Shown: positions 1-8,295, counted from the first letter of the stretch. The stretch: 64,000 nt of DNA from Lentibacillus jeotgali (GCF_000224785.1 NZ_AGAV01000006.1:1-64000); one strand, 5' to 3'. Made by a program: numbers and translations. Notes: a model not told the origin generated them from the letters alone.

Positions 1-1
1 G

Positions 2-106
2 TGGGAACTATTTGACGCTTACACAATAAAGCTTTATTTTAACGATAAAAATCTTATTATTAAGACTAAAAGTGAGGTTGTTTCCAAATATGGTTCTATA
101 TTTTAA
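2..106 (+). CDS. Partial C-terminal end of an unidentified protein
   Basis: An open frame runs in from the left edge of the window and stops at a TAA at 104-106, giving 34 residues beginning WELFDAYTIKLYFND. The alternating hydrophobic/charged pattern is protein-like, and it vaguely recalls C-terminal tails of site-specific recombinases, but I do not recognise a family. The gene start lies outside the window. The remaining bases up to 261 show no gene or clear signal. It could be a chance open frame. Confidence 0.35.
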   Translation, partial: WELFDAYTIKLYFNDKNLIIKTKSEVVSKYGSIF

Positions 107-261
107 TCCTTTATTCAGTGTAGCGTGTCAAGGTTTGTGATAAGAAGTGGAAAACAAACGGTCCCGATTGTGGAAGATCAGTTATTGTATTTCATAAGCC
201 CCCATTAAAGTTTTGTTAGTGTTTTGGTCACATCAATAGCTGCCGCAGGATTATTTAACGC

Positions 262-987
262 CTAGAAATCGATGTCTTCTAAAACCTTTAAAATTTCCGA
301 CAAAGCACGTTTACGGTGTGATTGCATCGCAAGTCTCGCTGCTTCTCCGTTTTGTGCTTCCATGCACGCTATAATCGCCTGATGTTCGGTGACAGAGCGA
401 TATGGAACTGGTCTATCGTTAATTGTATACAGTCTCGCACGATAAAGATGATCAGAATGGATATCAATAATATTAGTTAAGCGGATATTATTAGCATACT
501 TAATAATATCCGAATGAAATTGATCATCTAGTAATGACCATTTATACAGATCATTTTCATATAAACACTCTTTTTGTTGCGCAATAAGCTCTTTTAAATG
601 CTGCAGTTCATCTTCCGTTATTTTATTGGTTGCTAACTCAACTGCCAGACCATCTAAGCTCTCCGTGATTTCATAAATTTCCTTTAAATCATCTTTCTTA
701 ATTGGATTAATAATAAACCCACGTCTTGGTACTAATGTAATCATGCCTTCAGTCTGTAAACGAACCAACGCCTCTCTTATCGGGGTTCGACTCATTCCTA
801 ACATTTCCGCTATTTCGCGTTCTAAAAATGTTTTTCCAGGAGCAAGCTTTAACCTCTTAATAGCAGTTCGAATAATATGATAAGCTTTTTGTGGCAATCG
901 AGGTTCTTCAATATCATGCATAATTTCTGATAAATCCTCTTTTAAATTGGTACTGCTTTCTGAATTAATCTGATTTTTGCTTGGCAT
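262..987 (-). CDS. GntR family transcriptional regulator, FCD (FadR) subfamily
   Basis: This 241-residue DNA-binding regulator has an N-terminal winged helix (about residues 33-97, with the typical SRTPIREALVRLQTEG recognition segment). A C-terminal all-helical FCD ligand domain follows (about 100-232). Candidate metal ligands of the FCD pocket are visible: D154/D155, H158, H202 and H224. Family members bind organic acids and usually repress neighbouring catabolic genes. It lies next to tartrate dehydrogenase on the same strand. A GTATAC-core operator in its own leader (1022-1033) recurs twice in the divergent promoter region at 2.4 kb, so it probably represses itself and both flanking operons, with tartrate or a product as likely inducer (inference). 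The ATG at 987 is preceded by GGAGG about 8 bases upstream. Confidence 0.9.
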   Translation of the reverse strand: MPSKNQINSESSTNLKEDLSEIMHDIEEPRLPQKAYHIIRTAIKRLKLAPGKTFLEREIAEMLGMSRTPIREALVRLQTEGMITLVPRRGFIINPIKKDDLKEIYEITESLDGLAVELATNKITEDELQHLKELIAQQKECLYENDLYKWSLLDDQFHSDIIKYANNIRLTNIIDIHSDHLYRARLYTINDRPVPYRSVTEHQAIIACMEAQNGEAARLAMQSHRKRALSEILKVLEDIDF

Positions 988-1021
988 AAAAAAAGAACCT
1001 CCATTTGCTGTAAAACCTTAT

Positions 1022-1033
1022 GAATGTATACGC
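1022..1033 (-). promoter_or_regulatory. Putative GntR operator in the regulator's own leader
   Basis: On the minus strand this reads GCGTATACATTC. The 10-base core CGTATACATT is identical to the two sites at 2371-2383 and 2444-2456. The GTATAC centre fits the FadR-type GntR operator pattern. It lies about 35-45 bases upstream of the regulator start codon, consistent with autoregulation. Confidence 0.6.
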
Positions 1034-1074
1034 CTGCTTATATTAAAAGAATTTCTCTTTCTCTGATTATTATG

Positions 1075-1134
1075 TAATAGACATCTTTCTTGGCAGGTAG
1101 TTGTATTTTTACAATACCAGAAAGATGTCTATTA
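1075..1134. repeat. Long perfect inverted repeat (16-bp arms) between tartrate dehydrogenase and the GntR gene
   Basis: Arms TAATAGACATCTTTCT (1075-1090) and AGAAAGATGTCTATTA (1119-1134) are perfect complements. A smaller TTGTA/TACAA stem sits inside. It lies downstream of the tartrate dehydrogenase stop and upstream of the GntR promoter. It could act as a transcription terminator separating the two genes, but no T-run follows on the minus strand, so a factor-independent terminator is not certain. Confidence 0.55.
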
Positions 1135-1232
1135 AAAAATGTCTTCAAACCTAATTTATGCTGCTTTTATTGCTAATAATTTAAGTTTATATCGTTTTGC
1201 TGTTGAATTTGACTGTATGAATGCCAGGTATA

Positions 1233-2330
1233 TTAAGCCTTCTCATAAACATTTGCTAACTGTTCTAAAATAGAGTCTGTCATTTCTTTCGTTGAAGTAC
1301 TTCCCCCTATGTCTGCGGTTAAATATCCTGATTTGGTTGCATTTTTAATGGCTTGGTTAACAAAAGCTGCCTCTTTCTTCAAGCCTAGGTGGTCTAACAT
1401 TAAGGCTGCACTTCCAATAGCACCGATTGGATTAGCTAGGCCCTTTCCAGCAATATCTGGCGCAGAGCCATGTACAGCCTCGAACATACTTGGAAATTTG
1501 CGGTCTGGATTTAAATTTGCACTTGCCGCAATCCCCAAACTTCCTGCTAACGCACTTCCGAGATCTGATAAAATATCTGCTAGCAGGTTTGATGCAACAA
1601 CTACTTCTAATTCTTCCGGATGCAGAACAAAATTAGCCGCCATGGCATCAACAAGCCACTGATCTGTTTCTACATCGGGATAATCCTTGCTGACTCGAGC
1701 GAATACCTCATCCCAAAGGACCATACCATACTGCTGAGCGTTACTTTTCGTCACGCTTGTTACTTTTTTTCTATCTCTTTTTCGAGCTGTTTCAAACGCG
1801 TATCGTATAACACGTTCACATCCTTCTTCCGTGAATAAGGAAGATTGAACTGCGACCTCTTTTCCCATACCTCTGCCGGTAAAGTTACGACCGCCGATAC
1901 CGGAATATTCGCCCTCTGTGTTTTCACGTATTAACACCCAATTTAATTTATCTTTGTCTGGGTGATTAAGCTTGCTTTCTACACCTGGTAAAAAATCAAC
2001 AGGTCGAATATTAGCCCATTGATCAAAGTTTTGGCAAATAGCTATCCGCAACCCCCATAGACTGATATGATCAGGCACACCTGGAAAGCCGACAGCTCCG
2101 AAATAAATGGCATCATGATCTTTTATTTGATCTAAGCCATTATCTGCCATCATTTTTCCATTTTCTAAATAATGTTCGCAACCCCAAGGAAAGTAATCGG
2201 TTTCAAAAGTAAATTTACCATTGGAATGTGCGGAGAGAAATTCCAACACACGAGTACCTTCATTAATCACTTCTTTTCCTATCCCATCACCCGGGATAAC
2301 TGCAATTTTATAGTGTTGTTTATTTTTCAT
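1233..2330 (-). CDS. Tartrate dehydrogenase / D-malate dehydrogenase (isopropylmalate dehydrogenase family)
   Basis: A 365-residue, full-length member of the decarboxylating beta-hydroxyacid dehydrogenase family. Visible are the N-terminal IPGDGIGKEV motif, ENTEGEYSGIGGR in the substrate loop, and the metal/NAD signature around NLLADILSDLGSALAG with Asp residues that bind Mn2+/Mg2+. The family oxidises tartrate or D-malate with NAD+; with meso-tartrate it can yield D-glycerate by oxidation plus decarboxylation. Glycerate kinase and tartronate-semialdehyde reductase sit across the divergent promoter, which favours tartrate over isopropylmalate as substrate, and no leu genes are present. The ATG at 2330 has GGAGG just upstream. 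It is transcribed from a promoter at 2362-2390 that overlaps a GntR operator. Confidence 0.85.
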   Translation of the reverse strand: MKNKQHYKIAVIPGDGIGKEVINEGTRVLEFLSAHSNGKFTFETDYFPWGCEHYLENGKMMADNGLDQIKDHDAIYFGAVGFPGVPDHISLWGLRIAICQNFDQWANIRPVDFLPGVESKLNHPDKDKLNWVLIRENTEGEYSGIGGRNFTGRGMGKEVAVQSSLFTEEGCERVIRYAFETARKRDRKKVTSVTKSNAQQYGMVLWDEVFARVSKDYPDVETDQWLVDAMAANFVLHPEELEVVVASNLLADILSDLGSALAGSLGIAASANLNPDRKFPSMFEAVHGSAPDIAGKGLANPIGAIGSAALMLDHLGLKKEAAFVNQAIKNATKSGYLTADIGGSTSTKEMTDSILEQLANVYEKA

Positions 2331-2361
2331 CGATTAACCTCCTCCTGTGTAATTTAATTAT

Positions 2362-2390
2362 ATTATCAACAACGTATACATTAATGTCAA
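2362..2390 (-). promoter_or_regulatory. Sigma-A promoter for tartrate dehydrogenase
   Basis: On the minus strand TTGACA (2390-2385), a 17-base spacer and GATAAT (2367-2362) form a near-consensus promoter about 35 bases before the ATG. The GntR-type operator at 2371-2383 occupies the spacer, so repressor and RNA polymerase should compete directly. Confidence 0.75.
2371..2383 (+). promoter_or_regulatory. Putative GntR operator, copy 1
   Basis: AACGTATACATTA, identical over 13 bases to 2444-2456. It is located inside the spacer of the minus-strand promoter of tartrate dehydrogenase. Likely bound by the FCD-GntR protein encoded at 262-987 (inference from sharing with its leader). Confidence 0.7.
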
Positions 2391-2436
2391 GTGTTAACTT
2401 TAAATAACAAATATATCTTTATTTTTTAACGTATAT

Positions 2437-2465
2437 TTGACATAACGTATACATTACTGTAATAT
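2437..2465 (+). promoter_or_regulatory. Sigma-A promoter for the permease-glycerate kinase-reductase operon
   Basis: TTGACA (2437-2442), 17-base spacer, TAATAT (2460-2465). The spacer contains operator copy 2, mirroring the divergent promoter. A cre site follows at 2475-2488, around the expected start of transcription. The leader to the first ATG at 2686 is about 215 bases and holds no other obvious gene. Confidence 0.7.
2444..2456 (+). promoter_or_regulatory. Putative GntR operator, copy 2
   Basis: AACGTATACATTA, an exact copy of the site at 2371-2383, placed inside the spacer of the plus-strand promoter. The 73-base centre spacing (about seven helical turns) would allow both sites to be bound on the same DNA face. 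Confidence 0.7.
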
Positions 2466-2474
2466 AATTATCAC

Positions 2475-2488
2475 TGAAAGCGCTTTTA
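2475..2488 (+). promoter_or_regulatory. cre site (CcpA binding), 13 of 14 consensus positions
   Basis: TGAAAGCGCTTTTA matches the Bacillus cre consensus TGWAARCGYTWNCW except at position 13. It lies about 10 bases after the -10 box, the classic position for CcpA repression. This predicts glucose repression of the tartrate operon. Confidence 0.7.
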
Positions 2489-2685
2489 ATAGAATGGTCG
2501 TTATTGGTGATATGACTTCTCTTGCTTATTCCGGAATTAAAATTTAGAGAAGGGTGATTTATGTGAGGATTTGACAAAGGACGGACAACCGTTAAGTATC
2601 AAATAAGTTGATTCTATTTTCAAAAATTAGACCTAATAAAATGAAAGGGTTTTCTTGATAATTTGAAAGGAGAGGTACTGTTTTT

Positions 2686-3957
2686 ATGAGCTCTGAAATT
2701 ATCACTTTAATTTTCCTAGTATTTGCTATTGTCATGTTTGCATGGGAAAAAATACCATTAGCGATCACAGCAATGATTGTTGCGATTGGACTCACATTAA
2801 CCGGTGTTCTAGAACCTTCAGAGGCTTTTGCTGGTTTTGTAGATGGAAATGTTCTTCTTTTTATGGCTATGTTTATTGTTGGTGCAGCATTTTTTGATAC
2901 TGGAATGGCTCAGAAAGTAGGAGGGTTTGTTACCAAATTTGCGAAAACAGAAAGACAGTTAATCGTTGCTGTTATGGTTATTACGGGGTTAATGTCTGGG
3001 CTCCTTTCTAATACTGGGACTGCAGCAGTTTTAATACCAGTGGTTATTGGACTAGCTGTTAGATCTGGGTTTGCACGTACAAGATTACTTTTACCGTTAG
3101 TGTTAGCAGCTGCAATGGGGGGGAACCTTAGTTTAATTGGTGCCCCGGGTAATCTAATAGCTCAGTCTGCACTTAATGATATGGGTGAAAGTTTTGAATT
3201 TTTCGAATATGCAAAAGTTGGATTACCTATACTGGTTATTGGTATTTTATTTTTTAGTTTATATGGGTATAAGTTTCTTCCGAATAGGGAAGATGATTCT
3301 CTAGACACGGACTCTGTTTTCAATCAGACCATAGATTATTCGAGTGTACCAAAATGGAAACAAATTATGGCAGTGCTCGTACTTGTGCTAACCGTTCTTG
3401 CGATGGTATTAGAAGATCAGATTGGAGTAGAACTACATGTTTCTGCATGGGCAGGAGCACTGATTTTAGTTGCTACTGGTGTTATTTCAAATAAAAATGC
3501 AATAAAATCAATAGATATGAACACGATTCTTCTATTTGTAGGTTCACTCGCATTAGCCAAAGGAATAGAGGAATCAGGGGCAGGGGCGTTAATAGCAGAT
3601 ATGTTAATCGGAACTTTGGGCAGTAATCCGTCACCATATGTATTATTATTTGTGATATTGACGATCTCAGCATTAATGACAAATTTTATGTCAAATACTG
3701 CAACAACAGCACTACTGGTTCCAATAAGCCTTTCCGTTGCCAATGGTATTGGGGCAGACCCAAAAGCGGTCCTTATGGCTACGGTTATTGGGGGTTCTTT
3801 AGCATTTGCAACACCAATTGGAATGCCAGCAAATACAATGGTTTATGGTTTAGGCGGTTTCAAGTTTACAGATTATGTGAAAGTGGGGGCACCTTTAATT
3901 GTCGTTTCCATAATAGTAGCAATGATTTTGTTACCTATTTTCTTCCCGTTTTACTAG
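2686..3957 (+). CDS. DASS/SLC13-type divalent anion permease
   Basis: A 423-residue integral membrane protein with about 11 hydrophobic segments. It contains two SNT motifs of the divalent anion:sodium symporter (DASS/SLC13) family, LLSNTGTAAVLIP (about residue 105) and FMSNTATTALLVP (about residue 335). These form the sodium sites in characterised relatives. Such carriers import C4-dicarboxylates, tartrate, citrate or sulfate; the operon partners suggest tartrate or a glycerate-yielding diacid (inference). The start ATG at 2686 is preceded by AAAGGAGAGG. The gene leads an operon with glycerate kinase 73 bases downstream. The shorter length than many DASS members (about 470-500) also leaves ArsB/NhaD-like permease as an alternative label. 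Confidence 0.75.
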   Translation: MSSEIITLIFLVFAIVMFAWEKIPLAITAMIVAIGLTLTGVLEPSEAFAGFVDGNVLLFMAMFIVGAAFFDTGMAQKVGGFVTKFAKTERQLIVAVMVITGLMSGLLSNTGTAAVLIPVVIGLAVRSGFARTRLLLPLVLAAAMGGNLSLIGAPGNLIAQSALNDMGESFEFFEYAKVGLPILVIGILFFSLYGYKFLPNREDDSLDTDSVFNQTIDYSSVPKWKQIMAVLVLVLTVLAMVLEDQIGVELHVSAWAGALILVATGVISNKNAIKSIDMNTILLFVGSLALAKGIEESGAGALIADMLIGTLGSNPSPYVLLFVILTISALMTNFMSNTATTALLVPISLSVANGIGADPKAVLMATVIGGSLAFATPIGMPANTMVYGLGGFKFTDYVKVGAPLIVVSIIVAMILLPIFFPFY

Positions 3958-4030
3958 ACTTTTGAAAGGCAGAATTACGTAAAACAATCGCCGTAACCGG
4001 TTTTATTTAACATATGGAGGGGTAAAGTCT

Positions 4031-5176
4031 ATGAAAGTTCTTATTGCGCCAGATTCATTTAAAGGAAGTATAACTGCCAGGGAAGCTGCTTTGACTATGC
4101 AACAAGGGATTCGAAAGGTTCGAACAGGAGCAGATATAGAACTTATTCCGATGGCAGATGGCGGGGAGGGGACCATGGTCGGTTTGGTTGAAACAACGGG
4201 TGGCTCATATTATGAAGTTGAGGTAGAAGATCCACTAGGACGGTCGGTTATGACGCAATATGGTCTAACAGGGGATGATGGAACGGCGGTTATTGAGCTG
4301 TCATTAGCGTCGGGATTAAATACACTTACAGAAGATGAATTCGACCCTTGTTCTGCTTCAACGTATGGGACAGGCCAACTCATCATGCACGCTTTAAATG
4401 AAGGCGTTCGTAAGTTTATTATTTGCCTTGGAGGCAGTGCGACAAATGATGGCGGATCTGGTATTTTGAAAGCACTTGGATACCAGTTTCTAGATGAAAA
4501 TGGGAATAGAATAAAGTCAGGGGGAATCAGCTTAAAAGATTTACACGTTATTGATGATTCCCATGTTACCCCGAAAACTCGCGAAGCATTTTTTCAGATT
4601 GCCTGTGATGTGAACAATCCCTTTGTCGGTTCTAATGGCGCTACCGCCATATTTGGTCCGCAAAAAGGTGCGACCTCTAAAATGGTAAAAGAGTTAGACG
4701 AGGCAATGGAGATATTTGCAAATCGTATCGAGCAGAAAACCGGACAATCTATTCATCAAGTTCAGGGAGCGGGAGCGGCAGGTGGCACCGCGGGAGGTTT
4801 GCTGGGATTGCTGAATGCAGAGTTGAAGCCAGGAATCCAATTGGTAATGGAGGCAGTTCAATTTGAGGAATTGATTCAACGGGAAACTTTCGATTTACTT
4901 TTAACAGGAGAAGGAAAGATTGATGGTCAGACCGCCTCAGGAAAAGTAGTTGCAGGATTGGCAGAAGTTGCAAAGCGATACAATCTGCCAACGATAGCAC
5001 TTGCAGGAAGTGTTGAAGGTGACCTGACAACCTTATATGAAAAAGGCTTGTCCGCAGTTTTTAGTATTACTAATGGACCGATGTCTTTACAGGATTCGAT
5101 GAAAGAAGGGCGTAAATTAATCGAAAAACAGACAGAGCAAATTTTCAGGTTATTATCGTTAACTTACAAATCTTGA
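4031..5176 (+). CDS. Glycerate kinase (GarK/GlxK type II family)
   Basis: A 381-residue protein of the expected length for the bacterial glycerate 2-kinase family. It begins with the characteristic APDSFKGSITAREAA segment and contains the conserved PMADGGEGT, CLGGSATNDGGSG and LLTGEGKIDGQTASGK blocks. It phosphorylates D-glycerate with ATP to 2-phosphoglycerate, feeding lower glycolysis. It follows the anion permease and precedes the tartronate-semialdehyde reductase by 54 bases, all on one strand, which matches tartrate or glyoxylate/glycerate catabolism. The ATG at 4031 has TGGAGGGG about 10 bases upstream. Confidence 0.92.
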   Translation: MKVLIAPDSFKGSITAREAALTMQQGIRKVRTGADIELIPMADGGEGTMVGLVETTGGSYYEVEVEDPLGRSVMTQYGLTGDDGTAVIELSLASGLNTLTEDEFDPCSASTYGTGQLIMHALNEGVRKFIICLGGSATNDGGSGILKALGYQFLDENGNRIKSGGISLKDLHVIDDSHVTPKTREAFFQIACDVNNPFVGSNGATAIFGPQKGATSKMVKELDEAMEIFANRIEQKTGQSIHQVQGAGAAGGTAGGLLGLLNAELKPGIQLVMEAVQFEELIQRETFDLLLTGEGKIDGQTASGKVVAGLAEVAKRYNLPTIALAGSVEGDLTTLYEKGLSAVFSITNGPMSLQDSMKEGRKLIEKQTEQIFRLLSLTYKS

Positions 5177-5230
5177 TTTTAAACATTCGGTAGTAAAAGC
5201 GTGAAACATAAGAGAAAGGAGTAAACGCAA

Positions 5231-6109
5231 ATGATTACAAATAAATCAACTATTGGGATTATAGGTACTGGGGTTATGGGGAAAAGCATGGCTCGGAATC
5301 TGCAAAAAAGCGGATACCCAATTAACGTGTTTACCAGAACTAAAGAAAAAGCACGTAAGTTGATGGAAAATGGTGCTGTTTGGAAGGGATCAGTTGCCGA
5401 GTTAGCAAGAGATTCTGACGTTATCATCACAATGGTTGGCTACCCGTCAGATGTGGAGCGTGTTTACTTTGGTGGGGATGGTATTATTGAAAATGCTAAA
5501 AAAGGTACGTATGTCATTGATATGACAACCTCCAAGCCGACCCTTGCTATTGAAATTGCGCAAAAGGCAAAGGAAAGGCATTTTCATGTAATGGATGCGC
5601 CTGTATCCGGTGGTGATGTTGGCGCGAAAAATGGAGCACTCGCCATCATGGTTGGTGGTGATCAGGAAGTGTATGATGACGTTTTCCCTTTATTTGAAGT
5701 TATGGGTGAAAATATAATCTTGCAGGGTGAAGCCGGTGCTGGTCAGCATACCAAAATGGTGAATCAGATAGCCATTGCGACGAATATGATTGGGGTTAGT
5801 GAAGCAATTGTCTATGCAAAAGAAGCTGGATTAAATCCATCACGGGTTCTCGACAGTATATCAACGGGGGCTGCCGGCAGTTTTTCATTATCAAAATTGG
5901 CACCTCGCATGCTTGCTGGCGATTATGAACCGGGATTCTATGTGAAACACTTTATTAAGGACATGACTATTGCCCTGGATTCGGCACAGGAAATGGGACT
6001 CACAACACCAGGATTGGAGCTTTCACTTAGGTTATATAAGGAGCTTGCGGAAAAAGGGGAAAATGACAGTGGAACACAGGCGTTGATTAAGCTTTTTGAA
6101 GGCAATTAA
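5231..6109 (+). CDS. 2-hydroxy-3-oxopropionate (tartronate semialdehyde) reductase-like beta-hydroxyacid dehydrogenase
   Basis: A 292-residue NAD(P)-dependent member of the 3-hydroxyisobutyrate dehydrogenase/GarR family. Visible are the Rossmann motif GTGVMGKSMARNL at the N terminus, the substrate motif DAPVSGGDVGAKNGALAIM (about residues 120-138), and the catalytic-lysine region GAGQHTKMVNQI (Lys about 172). The family reduces tartronate semialdehyde to D-glycerate, which fits the adjacent glycerate kinase. 3-hydroxyisobutyrate dehydrogenase is the alternative, but no valine-pathway genes are next to it. The start at 5231 has GAAAGGAG upstream. A hairpin at 6121-6150 probably ends the operon. 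Confidence 0.85.
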   Translation: MITNKSTIGIIGTGVMGKSMARNLQKSGYPINVFTRTKEKARKLMENGAVWKGSVAELARDSDVIITMVGYPSDVERVYFGGDGIIENAKKGTYVIDMTTSKPTLAIEIAQKAKERHFHVMDAPVSGGDVGAKNGALAIMVGGDQEVYDDVFPLFEVMGENIILQGEAGAGQHTKMVNQIAIATNMIGVSEAIVYAKEAGLNPSRVLDSISTGAAGSFSLSKLAPRMLAGDYEPGFYVKHFIKDMTIALDSAQEMGLTTPGLELSLRLYKELAEKGENDSGTQALIKLFEGN

Positions 6110-6120
6110 AAAGAAGGAAC

Positions 6121-6150
6121 GAAGGGGGGGATAAAAGATGAGTCCCCTTC
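6121..6150 (+). terminator. Probable terminator after the glycerate operon
   Basis: Arms GAAGGGG (6121-6127) and CCCCTTC (6144-6150) with a 16-base loop, 12 bases after the reductase stop. The following TATTATTTACG is only moderately T-rich, so termination strength is uncertain. Confidence 0.5.
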
Positions 6151-6444
6151 TATTATTTACGTTTCTGTACATTACATTCAGCTGAATTAACATTCGAAGT
6201 GGTCTTTATTATTACAGATCAGAATTTTGGCTATTGGTCACAAATTTGGCAACGTATAAGTCGAAATAACCTAAAATGAATTGATGTATATTTGATAACA
6301 TTCACCTGACAAACCTTGCAATAACAACAAATTAACCCCATTTATAATATGTTAAAATGCACTGATACGGTTTCCGGTCCTAGGAGTCAGAGTTTGTGGA
6401 TGTTGTTGTTTTTAACACTAAATAATTCTCTTTATCTTCAATGT

Positions 6445-6663
6445 TTAGCTTAAGTTTCTCATTATAATTAAGAGATTCTTTACGTAATAAACCCTTCCAT
6501 GACGGTTGGGACAAATGATAGAAATATATTCAGGAAGATCTGCACCACCGTCAGGAAGCCGATGTGAATTGTGGATTTCAAGACATGGTTCTCCATTTTT
6601 CTTTATAGAGGGAGGCTGTTTTTTCATAAGCTTTACAAATTCCAATAGTTCGTAATAAAGCAT
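6445..6663 (-). pseudogene. Decayed HNH endonuclease fragment
   Basis: The 72-residue frame contains CLEIHNSHRLPDGGADL followed by ISIICPNRHGRVYYVK. This resembles the core of HNH nucleases (C/V-E-H-H-x-x-x-L-x-x-G-G ... I-x-L-C-P-N-C-H-x-x-x-H), but several key residues are replaced: the second core His by Asn, and the zinc Cys of CPNCH by Arg. The fragment lacks an N-terminal domain and has no good ribosome binding site. It is most likely a degraded remnant in a 1.2-kb gene-poor stretch (6110-7308). Confidence 0.5.
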
Positions 6664-7013
6664 GTTTTTAAAAACAGTTGCTTTTTTCGGAATTAAAACT
6701 TGTGGGTCTTCAGGATTGTGGCCCTCTTTCGCTAAGTCGCCTGTTATTGCAACGGAAAATTTTCTGAAAAATCATAAATTTAATCTTTAAAATAGAAAAT
6801 TAGTAGGGTATAATAGGATTATGTAATAGTCACTTTCGTTTGTATATAAATCTAACATGCTGCTTAGTCTTTTCTTCTTTTGAAAACAGTGTCATACTGG
6901 TGATTATGTGAGAGATGAGAGGTTATGAAATGGAAAATACCACCAAATAAAAGGAAATATAATCTTGTAGTAACCAAGTAATTTAAAAACGATATAGGTT
7001 TGGTTGTACTATG

Positions 7014-7149
7014 ACCTGACCGTAGAGAATACAGTTGGAACAATGTACCCAAATTATCGGATGGCGAACTAAAAGAATATTTTTTGTCCATGAAGGATGA
7101 CATAGAAGCCGGTGTATACGGTTTGGAATTATTAGAACAAGATTTGTAA
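7014..7149 (+). pseudogene. Unidentified 3' gene remnant ending at a good terminator
   Basis: After an in-frame TGA, about 44 residues read through to a TAA at 7147-7149. The last part, LSDGELKEYFLSMKDDIEAG, looks like a genuine helical, charged C terminus. A terminator follows only 5 bases later, which supports this being the true end of a former gene. No start codon with ribosome binding site is present and upstream frames are broken. Function unknown. Confidence 0.35.
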
Positions 7150-7153
7150 GAGT

Positions 7154-7181
7154 AAAGTCCATATTGAATGGGCTTTATTTT
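7154..7181 (+). terminator. Rho-independent terminator
   Basis: Stem AAAGTCCAT (7154-7162) / ATGGGCTTT (7168-7176), with one G-T pair and loop ATTGA, followed by ATTTTT. It sits just after the remnant that ends at 7149. Confidence 0.75.
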
Positions 7182-7241
7182 TGGGGAAAAATACGAACTT
7201 GACTTTAAAAAAATAGATAAAATCTGAAAAAAATTCCAAAT

Positions 7242-7257
7242 ACAACATATATGTTGT
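7242..7257. promoter_or_regulatory. 16-bp perfect palindrome upstream of the XRE regulator
   Basis: ACAACATATATGTTGT is a perfect 8+8 palindrome 51 bases upstream of the likely GTG start of the XRE gene, downstream of a TTGACT at 7199-7204. This position suits an operator for autoregulation by the XRE protein (inference); only one copy was noticed. Confidence 0.5.
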
Positions 7258-7308
7258 GTACGTTTGGCCCTTCAACAAGGATAATATTCCTTGAGAAGGG
7301 GGATTGGC

Positions 7309-7551
7309 GTGGACGATGAAAAACTTCTAATGCACTTTGGCCAAAAAGTGCGGGATTTCAGAAAACAAAATGGTCTAACCATGCAGCAGTTAGCAGAAGA
7401 TTTGGGTATCAGCACCAATCATCTCGGGCGTATTGAACGAGGTACAAGTAACACAACCATCACAAATTTTTACCGAATGGCTACCATTTTAGATATTCCT
7501 TCTCATTTAGTTGATGAGATGAAACAGGTCGTTCAGAAACAGGAGGAATAA
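7309..7551 (+). CDS. XRE/Cro-CI family helix-turn-helix regulator
   Basis: An 80-residue protein made almost entirely of one HTH_3 domain: KVRDFRKQNGLTMQQLAEDLGISTNHLGRIERG (about residues 10-43) is a textbook XRE DNA-binding unit. I start it at GTG 7309 because GAAGGGGG lies 6 bases upstream; an in-frame TTG at 7291 would include that site. It precedes a sigma-like factor and a DnaD-domain protein in the same orientation, an arrangement typical of mobile-element control modules. A palindrome at 7242-7257 may be its operator. Confidence 0.8.
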   Translation: MDDEKLLMHFGQKVRDFRKQNGLTMQQLAEDLGISTNHLGRIERGTSNTTITNFYRMATILDIPSHLVDEMKQVVQKQEE

Positions 7552-7687
7552 CCCTCTCTATAACCTTAACTGTTCTGTCCTCTCTTGAAGACCGCTTCCC
7601 CCAGCGTGCATTATCCGCATACCCAGGCCAACAACACCTTTCCCGACCTATCTTACCTTTATTACCCACACACAAAGGAGAAATCAC

Positions 7688-8254
7688 ATGGACAACAGAA
7701 TAACCTTCGACGAAATCTTCGAGCAAAACAGACAGCGGATTAACTATCAAATCCACAAGCTGAACATCCGCGATCCGCATCAGGAATTTTTTCAGGAGGG
7801 CTTAGTCGCGATGTGGAATGCGTATGAAACGTATCAGCCGGACAAAGGCCCCATGGCAACATACTTCAACTACATGATTCGCAACCGACTGATTGACTGC
7901 ATTCGCAAAGAAACCCGCCAGACTGAAACAGAGCACCGATCAAATCAGGAACAGAAGACACAGCTGACTACTGGCAATTACCACCGCCACCAAAGTGAAA
8001 CGATCTACCCTCTGGTCAATGAATATCACTTTCCACTGAAAGATCCCAGCCTTTGGAACCATTTAAAATCCCGACTGACCGACAATCAATGGAAATGGGT
8101 TCAGTACCATATTATCGAGGACAAGCCCTATAAAGACATCGCCAAAGCGGAAAATACGACCGTGGATGCCGTGAAAAGCTGGGGCAAGCAGGTTAAGAAA
8201 AAGTTGAAAGATCCCCAATTCCGAAAAACCATCCAATGGGACGATACGGTTTAA
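7688..8254 (+). CDS. Sigma-70 family RNA polymerase sigma factor (short, accessory type)
   Basis: A 188-residue protein with a region-2-like segment (about residues 15-75, including FFQEGLVAMWNAYETYQPDKG and YFNYMIRNRLIDCIRKE) and a region-4-like C-terminal helix-turn-helix (about 125-175, KPYKDIAKAENTTVDAVKSWG). It should direct core polymerase to a small set of promoters; no anti-sigma factor is adjacent. ATG 7688 has AAAGGAG 7 bases upstream. The 136 bases before it are unusually pyrimidine-rich. Base composition is higher in GC than the flanks, suggesting transfer. The next gene, a DnaD-domain protein, starts 41 bases after its stop. Confidence 0.75.
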   Translation: MDNRITFDEIFEQNRQRINYQIHKLNIRDPHQEFFQEGLVAMWNAYETYQPDKGPMATYFNYMIRNRLIDCIRKETRQTETEHRSNQEQKTQLTTGNYHRHQSETIYPLVNEYHFPLKDPSLWNHLKSRLTDNQWKWVQYHIIEDKPYKDIAKAENTTVDAVKSWGKQVKKKLKDPQFRKTIQWDDTV

Positions 8255-8295
8255 TACCTCAAAACAGAATACAACTTACAAGGAGAGAAATCCGC

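Noticed and set aside
1309-1838. Plus-strand open frames opposite the tartrate dehydrogenase gene
   Set aside because: They are antisense shadows without ribosome binding sites, and the minus-strand frame has full family conservation.
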